Below, piece after piece: positions 6,892 through 12,908 of a stretch of 13,862 bases of DNA. Every line of letters starts with the position of its first letter. The stretch's first letter is position 1. Made by a program: the position numbers and the translations under genes. Origin of the DNA: Akkermansiaceae bacterium (GTDB taxonomy: Bacteria > Verrucomicrobiota > Verrucomicrobiia > Verrucomicrobiales > Akkermansiaceae); assembly GCA_011524615.1 (NCBI GenBank), contig WTJZ01000311.1, forward strand, positions 1-13,862, in the 5' to 3' direction. The notes under the pieces were generated by a model. The model did no database searches and was not told the origin of the DNA. It worked only from the letters and a program-made list of their open reading frames with translations.

Positions 6892-6907
6892 TTTGTGTAA
6901 TCACAAA
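6892..6907. promoter_or_regulatory. 16-bp inverted repeat 20 nt upstream of the glycosyltransferase
   Basis: TTTGTG (6892-6897), TAAT, CACAAA (6902-6907) form exact 6-bp arms with a 4-bp centre. This is the size and 5-4-5 type spacing of Crp/Fnr-family half-sites, but the sequence is not the E. coli CRP or FNR consensus. No U-tract follows, so it is not a terminator for gspG. It is a candidate operator only. Confidence 0.35.
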
Positions 6908-6965
6908 CAGGCTCAAAGGAAAGCACAAAAAACAAAAGAGTACAAATAGACCAAAAGAGCATAAA

Positions 6966-7472
6966 TCACCAATTAGTGATATCATCTAAGGCATCATCTG
7001 CCTTCTTACCAAGACTCCATAAGTCAAAATCAGGGTTATTAATGGTAGAATCAGTCGCAGCGTCGATGTAACGAATTGCTTGACCAAAGGGATCCATAAT
7101 GAGGTAAGTACCTGTCGAGTTACTCACCGTATTAGCACCAGATCCATTCGGATCAAGGTAGTCAGCATAACACTCCTTAGCATCGTCTACTGCCCCAGTG
7201 GTAGTGTACCCTCCTAGCTCGGTGAAGAGCACAGATGAATTCGTCTCTGCCGCACCTGTCCCTGCGGGATACTCCCCATTATCGAGGTAGTACGAGTCGA
7301 GGGAGTTTTCGATAAGCTTGATCAGAGTGGAAGTCTTCCTCTTCTTCACCTGGTTCTGGACTCCACTAAATCCAAGAACACCAGCAGCACTGAGCATCGC
7401 AATGATCGCTACGCACACGAGAAGCTCCACGAGGGTAAATCCATTCCCTCTATAACGAGTCGTCTTTTTCAT
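6966..7472 (-). CDS. gspG: Type II secretion major pseudopilin GspG-like protein
   Basis: The protein has 168 residues. A short basic leader ends in the prepilin peptidase site G11|F12-TLVELLV, with Glu16 at the conserved +5 position. The following hydrophobic N-terminal helix runs to about residue 37. The C-terminal part has the GspG-type region YYLDNGEYPA (61-70) and NPDFDLWSLGKKADD (146-160), equivalent to the calcium-binding 'DYDLYSLG.DG' loop of GspG. It would form the pseudopilus of a type II secretion system after processing. It lies 23 nt downstream of gspF. The general class (prepilin-type) is certain; GspG rather than another pseudopilin is likely from the C-terminal motif and the gspF linkage. 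Confidence 0.87.
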   Translation of the reverse strand: MKKTTRYRGNGFTLVELLVCVAIIAMLSAAGVLGFSGVQNQVKKRKTSTLIKLIENSLDSYYLDNGEYPAGTGAAETNSSVLFTELGGYTTTGAVDDAKECYADYLDPNGSGANTVSNSTGTYLIMDPFGQAIRYIDAATDSTINNPDFDLWSLGKKADDALDDITNW

Positions 7473-7495
7473 TTGATCGGTAGAGATAGGAGCTA

Positions 7496-8773
7496 TTATC
7501 CGAGTTGTTGAATAACCTGAATCATTGGTAGGAAGAGCGCGAATACGATACCACCTACAACGAGAGCAAGGAAGACAATCATAATAGGCTCAATGATCGA
7601 TGTCATAGCAGTCACGCCACTATCTACCTCGTCATCATAAACGTCTGCGATCTTGAGAAGCATATTCGGAAGCTGACCTGTCTCCTCACCAACATCCACC
7701 ATACTGACTACCATGTCAGGGAATACCTTAGTCGCTACCATTGGCTGAACAACAGATTCACCTTCCTTCACGCTGTCATGGATCTTGCCAATCGCCTTAG
7801 AGATAATCACATTACCAGACGTCTCTCGAGTAATGTTCAGCGCCTGCAGGATCGGAACACCTGATGTAACGAGCGTTCCAAGAGTACGGCTAAAGCGAGA
7901 GATCGAGCTCTTACGGTTCACATCGCCGATTACTGGAAGCTTAAGGAGAAGGCTATCCTTCATCGCCTTTCCGACTGGTGTTGCTACCCACCCCTTGAAG
8001 ACTAGGTAAATCGCAAACCCCGCAGCGAAGATAAGAGCCGCATTAGGAATCGGTGGAATCGTCTGAGCCATCATAAAGTCAGAGATCCCGAAGACGAATT
8101 GAGATACAGGAGGAAGAGTACTCCCCATATCCGCAAACATTTCTTTGAACTTAGGAACGATGAAAATCATGAGGAAGGTCAGAATCAGAATCGCAATCAC
8201 GAGAACGATAATCGGGTAAACCGCTGCTGAGATAATCTTATTCTTAAGCTTATCAGCCTTCTCCATATATTCTGCAAGACGAGCAAGTACGAGCTCCAGG
8301 ACACCACCAAGTTCACCAGCCTTCACCATGTTAATGAAGAGCTTGTTAAAGATCTTAGGATGCTGCGAGAGAGCCTCTGAGTATGTTGAACCACTCTGTA
8401 CTGAGTCCGCTAGAGCTGTGATCGTCCCTTTGAGCACGGGGTTTGGCTCCTGCTTAGCTAATACGGTGAGACTCTTAAGGAGAGGAAGACCTGATTCAAT
8501 GAGCGTCGCCAACTGACGAGTATGAATCATGAGGATCTTTGGTGGTATTTTACCTCCAGATTTCACCTTCTTACGTGCCTTTGGTTTAGCTGCTTTGGTA
8601 GGACGAGCCTGAGGCGCAGTAGGGGCTGGAGCAGCACCACCGGCTACTACCTGTGTCGGATATAAGCCCTGGGCCTTAATGAGATTGATCGCCTCAGCAT
8701 CTGAATTCGCTTCGATCGTCCCTGCGGTCTGTTGACCTCTGGCGTCTAGAGCTGTGTATTGGAAAGTAGCCAT
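7496..8773 (-). CDS. gspF: GspF/PilC-type inner-membrane platform protein of type II secretion
   Basis: The protein has 425 residues, typical for the family. The start MATFQYTALDARGQ is the standard GspF/PilC opening. An Ala/Pro/Lys-rich linker (43-73) separates this from two repeats of the GspF domain, marked by KAGELGG (151-157) and VGEETGQLP (361-369). Predicted membrane segments are at about 182-207, 244-260 and 394-416. It anchors the assembly ATPase and the pseudopilus. It heads a gspF-gspG pair; the gspE-type ATPase that usually precedes it is absent, since a divergent spacer lies upstream. A sigma70-type promoter is visible 21 nt upstream. No Shine-Dalgarno is visible. Confidence 0.95.
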   Translation of the reverse strand: MATFQYTALDARGQQTAGTIEANSDAEAINLIKAQGLYPTQVVAGGAAPAPTAPQARPTKAAKPKARKKVKSGGKIPPKILMIHTRQLATLIESGLPLLKSLTVLAKQEPNPVLKGTITALADSVQSGSTYSEALSQHPKIFNKLFINMVKAGELGGVLELVLARLAEYMEKADKLKNKIISAAVYPIIVLVIAILILTFLMIFIVPKFKEMFADMGSTLPPVSQFVFGISDFMMAQTIPPIPNAALIFAAGFAIYLVFKGWVATPVGKAMKDSLLLKLPVIGDVNRKSSISRFSRTLGTLVTSGVPILQALNITRETSGNVIISKAIGKIHDSVKEGESVVQPMVATKVFPDMVVSMVDVGEETGQLPNMLLKIADVYDDEVDSGVTAMTSIIEPIMIVFLALVVGGIVFALFLPMIQVIQQLG

Positions 8774-8794
8774 ATAATGTGTATAATTGTTTTG

Positions 8795-8824
8795 ATTCTA
8801 TTTTTAGATTCAGTTCAGCGTCAA
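8795..8824 (-). promoter_or_regulatory. Predicted sigma70-type promoter for gspF-gspG
   Basis: On the minus strand TTGACG (8824-8819) is followed by an 18-nt spacer and TAGAAT (8800-8795); each hexamer matches the consensus at 5 of 6 positions. Initiation would fall near 8788, leaving a leader of only about 15 nt before the ATG at 8773. Confidence 0.5.
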
Positions 8825-9155
8825 GTCGTAAGAGTAAATTTCACAACAAATTTCCCTAATCCTATCAATGCTCAAGCAACTAATATCATCACATTTGCAT
8901 TCAATTGTACATACAGAGACTAAAGGACACAAATCAGCGTAGCAATTACGAAGAGTTAGGGTGATTTATTGCGCATGAAAACAACGAATCCTTAGAGCCT
9001 GCATTAGCCAATAACCCCAAATATCCCCACAATATCATAGCCCCCAAATAGTTCGAAAAGGTTGAAGAATCTTAACGTCTCCTCACTACTACAATGAAGT
9101 AACGGAACTGACGGCGGCGAAATTCTCTAATGCTAAGTTTGCATTTCGGGAATAG

Positions 9156-9169
9156 TTGAGCTAGCTCAA
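9156..9169. promoter_or_regulatory. Perfect 14-bp palindrome abutting the gltX start
   Basis: TTGAGCTAGCTCAA is self-complementary along its full length and ends 4 nt before the gltX ATG at 9174, where a Shine-Dalgarno would normally be. It could be an operator or an RNA hairpin that masks the start. It also includes an NheI-like GCTAGC core, so chance cannot be excluded. Confidence 0.4.
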
Positions 9170-9173
9170 AGGA

Positions 9174-10487
9174 ATGTCCAATACAGTTCGCACTCGATTC
9201 GCCCCTTCACCTACTGGATACCTCCACCTCGGTGGAGCTCGTACAGCACTCTTCAATTGGCTCTTTGCAAGACAGCATAAGGGAACCTTCGTTCTACGTG
9301 TCGAAGATACTGACCAAGCACGTAATACAGAAGAAGCCTTCGGTGCGATCTATGCAGGGATGGAATGGATGGGACTCGACTGGGACGAAGGCTTCCAAAA
9401 AGGAGGCGACTACGGCCCGTATAATCAATCTGAACGTCACGACATCTACCTACGCTGGTTCGAAAAGCTCGAGAAAGACGGGCGTGTATACCAGGAAGAG
9501 GATGGAGCATGGCGCTTCCGCTTCGAGCGCAAGGAAGTCACCATGACAGACCTCGTCTGCGGTGAGATCACCATCGACTACACGAATGAAGAGATCAACC
9601 CTGACATGACCGTTCGTCGCCCTGACGGTTCCTTCACCTTCCACTTTGTCAACGTAGTTGATGACTTAGAGATGAAGATTTCCCATGTGATCCGTGGAGA
9701 GGATCACCTCATGAATACTCCTAAGCACTTACAACTATATGAAGCATTTGGAGTAGAGCCTCCTCAGTTCGCCCACATCCCTCTGATCCTCAACGATAAC
9801 GGGAAGAAGATGTCCAAGCGAGACGAAGGTGCGGCGGTCAAAGATTACGTAGATCTCGGGTTCTTCCCTGAGGCCATGACCAACTTCGTGGCCCTACTGG
9901 GATGGAACCCTAAGTCAGAACAAGAGATCTTCTCGATCTCAGAGCTGATCGAAAAGTTTGACCTCGCACATATTAATCGCGCACCAGCACGCTTCGACCT
10001 CAAGAAGGCGCTCTGGATGAATCAGCAGTACCTCGCACAACTCCCTCAGGATGAGTTCTTCACCCAATCCCTCCCGTACTTAGAAGCGGCAGGACTCCCA
10101 ACAGATGGAGAAGTGACCAGAACAGCGGTCGCACTAGTCCAAGAGAAGGTGAACTCCTTCGACGATATCGCAGCGGCGATCTCCTTCCTCTTTGACGCCT
10201 CGTTCCCATATGATGACGAGGCTCTCGCCAAGGTTGCTAAGAATGCAGACGCTCCAGCACTCCTCGCTGCACTGAAGAATAATTGGGCTCAACTCGAAAA
10301 CTGGGACGAAGCAAAAGACCAGATCGGAGCGACGGCGAAAGCGGAAGGCTCAAAACCAGGCAAACTCATGTTCCCTGTTCGTGTCGCATTAAGCGGACTT
10401 GGAGGAGGAATCGACCTCGGTGAGATCATCTCTCTCCTTGGTAAAGAGGCCTGTATCGCGAGACTCGAACGCTTCCTCGCACTCTAA
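9174..10487 (+). CDS. gltX: Glutamyl-tRNA synthetase
   Basis: Class I aminoacyl-tRNA synthetase charging tRNA-Glu in the cytoplasm. The 437 residues open with RFAPSPTGYLHLGGARTAL (8-26), which includes the HIGH-type site as HLGG. LRVEDTDQAR (41-50) and VIRGEDHL (172-179) are typical GluRS elements, and the KMSKS-type loop is KKMSKR (211-216). The C-terminal anticodon-binding part is present and ends with RVALSG...ISLLGKE. It is somewhat shorter than the usual 460-490 residues, mainly in the C-terminal part. The start at 9174 is fixed by the conserved N-terminus. aroE follows 44 nt downstream and probably forms one transcript with it. Discriminating versus non-discriminating behaviour cannot be told by eye. 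Confidence 0.97.
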   Translation: MSNTVRTRFAPSPTGYLHLGGARTALFNWLFARQHKGTFVLRVEDTDQARNTEEAFGAIYAGMEWMGLDWDEGFQKGGDYGPYNQSERHDIYLRWFEKLEKDGRVYQEEDGAWRFRFERKEVTMTDLVCGEITIDYTNEEINPDMTVRRPDGSFTFHFVNVVDDLEMKISHVIRGEDHLMNTPKHLQLYEAFGVEPPQFAHIPLILNDNGKKMSKRDEGAAVKDYVDLGFFPEAMTNFVALLGWNPKSEQEIFSISELIEKFDLAHINRAPARFDLKKALWMNQQYLAQLPQDEFFTQSLPYLEAAGLPTDGEVTRTAVALVQEKVNSFDDIAAAISFLFDASFPYDDEALAKVAKNADAPALLAALKNNWAQLENWDEAKDQIGATAKAEGSKPGKLMFPVRVALSGLGGGIDLGEIISLLGKEACIARLERFLAL

Positions 10488-10496
10488 CATGCATTT

Positions 10497-10517
10497 CGCA
10501 CCGCCTGTTGCGGTGCG
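10497..10517 (+). promoter_or_regulatory. GC-rich hairpin between gltX and aroE
   Basis: CGCACCGC (10497-10504) and GCGGTGCG (10510-10517) are exact inverted repeats around CTGTT. The sequence after it is CTTCCCC, without a U-run, so it is not a canonical terminator. It sits 9 nt after the gltX stop and 14 nt before the aroE ATG. It may be a partial terminator or an RNA-processing/stability element that sets the gltX:aroE ratio. Confidence 0.5.
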
Positions 10518-10531
10518 CTTCCCCGCTCTTC

Positions 10532-11422
10532 ATGAAAGCCGTATACACTCTCCAAGATCTCAAACACGCATCGACCGACCCGGATAATATCTTCTACCGT
10601 GAAGATAAACCCGCTCGCCTTGCGGTCTTAGGAGATCCGATTGCACACTCTAAGTCGCCTGAACTACACCAACCAGCTCTGGATGCACTAGCACTTAACT
10701 GTTCCTACATTCGTGTGCATCTCACTCCGGAGGAGTTCAATGAGGGCGTCTCATTACTCCAGGAACTCGGCTTCATCGGATGTAACTGCACCGTTCCGCA
10801 TAAGGAGCGCGCACTCGCATGGACGGATCAGCCTAGCAAGTTTGCTCAACAGCTGGGAGTGGCGAATACGATCCACTTCGCAGATCAAACATGCTACACC
10901 ACTGACCCTGCTGGACTCGAGAGCGCCGTCAATGAAGACCTCGGGCTAGACTTCGCGGGGAAGAATGTTCTCATCCTCGGAGCCGGAGGGGGCGCGGGCT
11001 CTGCAGTCGCTCAGCATCTACTACGCAAGCCACTCAACCACCTCTTCCTCTACAACCGTACTCCGGAGAAGCTCGATGATCTCTACCAACACATCATCAA
11101 TCTAGGCGACGTCGACCTGACCAAGCTCTCACTCTACGGGAACGATGAGTACCCCAACACCCAAGACATCGACCTCATCATTAATGCTACCTCTCTAGGA
11201 CTCCGCGAGGACCAGCCAAGCCCCTTCCCGGAGTCCCTCCTCCTGTCTCATCATCATGTCTATGACATGACCTACGGGTGCAAAAACGCACTCGCTCAAG
11301 CATGTGAGGCCAAGGGAGCACAGTATGCAGACGGACTATCGATGCTCAGGCACCAAGGGGCGGAGGCCTTTAAGCTCTGGTTCCCAGGAACAGACCCACT
11401 CCCGATGATGGGGCTGAAGTAG
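10532..11422 (+). CDS. aroE: Shikimate dehydrogenase (NADP-type)
   Basis: Reduces 3-dehydroshikimate to shikimate in aromatic amino acid and folate precursor synthesis. From the ATG at 10532 it has 296 residues. GDPIAHSKSPELH (34-46) contains the shikimate-binding SKS. Catalytic Lys91 is in NCTVPHK, Asn112 in ANTI, and Asp125 in TTDPAG. The nucleotide-binding loop GAGGGAGS is at 150-157, and NRT (175-177) is the NADP-selecting motif. HQG (274-276) near the C-terminus binds substrate. The Gly that usually follows the catalytic Asp (TDG) is Pro here. About 25 residues precede the usual start of the fold. A TTG at 10508 extends the frame but lies inside the hairpin, so I prefer the ATG. A strong terminator follows. 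Confidence 0.94.
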   Translation: MKAVYTLQDLKHASTDPDNIFYREDKPARLAVLGDPIAHSKSPELHQPALDALALNCSYIRVHLTPEEFNEGVSLLQELGFIGCNCTVPHKERALAWTDQPSKFAQQLGVANTIHFADQTCYTTDPAGLESAVNEDLGLDFAGKNVLILGAGGGAGSAVAQHLLRKPLNHLFLYNRTPEKLDDLYQHIINLGDVDLTKLSLYGNDEYPNTQDIDLIINATSLGLREDQPSPFPESLLLSHHHVYDMTYGCKNALAQACEAKGAQYADGLSMLRHQGAEAFKLWFPGTDPLPMMGLK

Positions 11423-11441
11423 CATTCATTCCTCCCTCATT

Positions 11442-11470
11442 CCCTGTTGACTTTTCAGCAGGGCTTTTTT
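11442..11470 (+). terminator. Rho-independent terminator after gltX-aroE
   Basis: CCCTGTTG (11442-11449) pairs with CAGCAGGG (11456-11463), eight pairs with one G-U, over a 6-nt loop. It is followed by CTTTTTT (11464-11470). It ends only 11 nt before the next gene starts. Confidence 0.9.
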
Positions 11471-11481
11471 ATGCCCTTCTC

Positions 11482-12246
11482 ATGGCTGATAAGAAACAAA
11501 AAGAGAGCCCATTAATGAACATTATGATTAATGTTCTTCTACCTGTCATCGTGCTCTCTAAGATGAGTAAGGATCCAGCCCTCGTCGAGGAGATTCAGCC
11601 CTGGCATCTCGGACCACAGAAGGCTCTCTTCATCGCTCTCGTGATCCCTCTCGCATACGGGATCTTTCACTTTATCAAAACCCGTAAGTTTAACCTCTTC
11701 TCCGCGATCGGTATCTTCTCCATTCTGGTTACGGGTGGAGTAACGCTCTATCTCTGGAACCCTGATGGCACGGTCAAGCCTGATGCCGCTCTATGGTTCG
11801 GGCTAAAGGAAGCCATTCAGCCACTCATACTAGGTGGGGTAGTGCTCGCCTCTCACCGCACAACAGGGCCGCTCTTCCGTGAATTTATCTACAACGAGAG
11901 CATCTTCGACCTCTCTCGAATCGAGTCTAAGATCAAGGAACTCGGCAAGGAAAATGAATACAATCAAGTCATCTTCCAGAACACACTCGTCTTCTGTGGT
12001 AGCTTCGTAATCAGTGCTATCATGAACCTCATCTTAGCGTATTACTTCCTAGGCTCCCTAGACTACTCCTCTGATAATGCACAGCAGCTCTATAACGAGA
12101 GTGTCGCTAAGATCACCGGATGGGGATACGTTGTGATCGGACTCCCGCTCCTCGGGATCTCCGCTTACATCATCTTCAAGCACATCAAAGATCTTCAGAA
12201 ACTCACAGGACTAGAACGAGAAGAAGTGACCCTTATCGGATCATGA
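11482..12246 (+). CDS. VC0807-family integral membrane protein
   Basis: The protein has 254 residues and about six hydrophobic segments (roughly 11-28, 47-65, 72-91, 104-124, 166-191, 212-234). Features I associate with the uncharacterised VC0807 family are: N-terminal 'N..LP..ILSK.S', 'LGP..AL..AL..PL.YGI..FI..RK.N' (43-71), 'TGG..LY', an 'F.......FD' junction before the long soluble helix (133-165), and C-terminal 'LTGL..EE'. Location is the inner membrane. No transport or enzymatic role is established to my knowledge. Its stop overlaps the yqgE start by ATGA, so the two are probably co-translated. Its ATG follows a terminator by 11 nt. TTGACT inside that terminator (11447-11452) could act as a -35 for a near-leaderless transcript, though the -10 (TATGCC) is weak. 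Confidence 0.75.
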   Translation: MADKKQKESPLMNIMINVLLPVIVLSKMSKDPALVEEIQPWHLGPQKALFIALVIPLAYGIFHFIKTRKFNLFSAIGIFSILVTGGVTLYLWNPDGTVKPDAALWFGLKEAIQPLILGGVVLASHRTTGPLFREFIYNESIFDLSRIESKIKELGKENEYNQVIFQNTLVFCGSFVISAIMNLILAYYFLGSLDYSSDNAQQLYNESVAKITGWGYVVIGLPLLGISAYIIFKHIKDLQKLTGLEREEVTLIGS

Positions 12247-12779
12247 CTAGTGAACTCGAGAACTCTCTCCTGATCGCAGACCCATCTCTCCGAGACGGAC
12301 TCTTTGATCGCTCTGTGATCCACCTGGCAGAGCACTCACTCCAACACGGAGCCATAGGGTATATCTTAAACAAGCCTACGGATAAGAAAGTCGGTGATGT
12401 CCTCACCGCTCCAATGTTCACCCCGCTTAAAAACATCCCCATCTTCTTTGGAGGGCCGGTAAACACAGACCAAATCGTTTTCTCAGTCTATTGGTGGAAG
12501 GATGACGACCACTTCGAGTACCGACTCCGTATCTCTGCAGAAGAAGCTGCTACGATGAAACGAAGCCCTGGCAGCATCCTAGTCGCACATGTTGGACACT
12601 CCGGGTGGTCTCCAGGACAGCTCGAAGAAGAGCTAAAAGAGCAAGCATGGATCAATACCCCTGTCTCTTCGCACACCCTCTCCGTGCCTCACCGAGAACT
12701 GTGGCGTAGCGTTCTAGAGGGCATCAGCCCCTACCATAAGCTCCTCTCCCTCACCCCTATAGAGATTGAGAATAATTAG
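12243..12779 (+). CDS. yqgE: YqgE/AlgH family protein (DUF179)
   Basis: The protein has 178 residues, the usual size for YqgE/AlgH. The N-terminal signature is present: LENSLLIADPSLRDGLFDRSV followed by HLAEHS and GAIGYILNKP (36-45). FFGGPV and VGHSGWSPGQLEEEL further on are the other conserved blocks of the family. The family is widespread, with a known fold but no agreed biochemical function; AlgH was named from alginate regulation in Pseudomonas. The frame is open further upstream to 12120, but the conserved start is at 12243, where ATGA overlaps the stop of the membrane protein gene. It is cytoplasmic (no signal peptide). Followed by a small hairpin. Confidence 0.92.
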   Translation: MTSELENSLLIADPSLRDGLFDRSVIHLAEHSLQHGAIGYILNKPTDKKVGDVLTAPMFTPLKNIPIFFGGPVNTDQIVFSVYWWKDDDHFEYRLRISAEEAATMKRSPGSILVAHVGHSGWSPGQLEEELKEQAWINTPVSSHTLSVPHRELWRSVLEGISPYHKLLSLTPIEIENN

Positions 12780-12792
12780 TGCATGCTCGCTA

Positions 12793-12816
12793 AAGGAAGA
12801 TAAGGCTTCCTTGTTT
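12793..12816 (+). terminator. Possible terminator after yqgE
   Basis: AAGGAAG (12793-12799) and CTTCCTT (12806-12812) form exact 7-bp arms around a 6-nt loop. They are followed by GTTTC, only a weak U-tract. Position 14 nt after the yqgE stop fits a terminator. Confidence 0.5.
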
Positions 12817-12852
12817 CAGAAACCGCACGATTCCTACTTAAGTCTACACTAC

Positions 12853-12889
12853 AAAAAAGGCCTGAGGAGTAACACTCCCTCAGGCCTTT
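12853..12889 (-). terminator. Rho-independent terminator after ftsZ (convergent, partly bidirectional)
   Basis: AAAGGCCTGAGG (12856-12867) pairs exactly with CCTCAGGCCTTT (12878-12889), and the stem extends inward through AGT/ACT with a single bulge. An A-run at 12853-12858 gives a U-tract for minus-strand transcripts. It starts about 20 nt past the ftsZ stop. On the plus strand only TTTC follows, so it would be a weaker back-up for yqgE. Confidence 0.88.
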
Positions 12890-12908
12890 CAACATCGTAC
12901 GAGTACCT

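Larger units (their letters stand above)
8774..9173. other. Divergent intergenic region between gspF and gltX
   Basis: A 400-bp AT-rich spacer with no credible ORF, tRNA or repeat array. It contains the predicted gspF promoter at its left end and a perfect palindrome at its right end next to gltX. No convincing -35/-10 pair was found for gltX; a lone TACAAT at 9090-9095 lacks a -35 at the right distance. Confidence 0.7.

Noticed and set aside
6892..6907. E. coli-type CRP site (TGTGA-N6-TCACA)
   Set aside because: The arms are four bases too close together for that consensus; kept only as a generic inverted repeat.
8774..9173. Hidden small RNA or tRNA gene in the divergent spacer
   Set aside because: No cloverleaf arms, no strong hairpin with U-tract and no coding frame were seen.
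10508..10531. TTG start extending aroE upstream by 8 codons
   Set aside because: It lies inside the GC hairpin and adds residues outside the family fold; the ATG at 10532 is better.
12120..12242. Upstream extension of the yqgE frame
   Set aside because: It overlaps the membrane protein gene and its translation is Arg/His-rich nonsense; the conserved YqgE start is at 12243.
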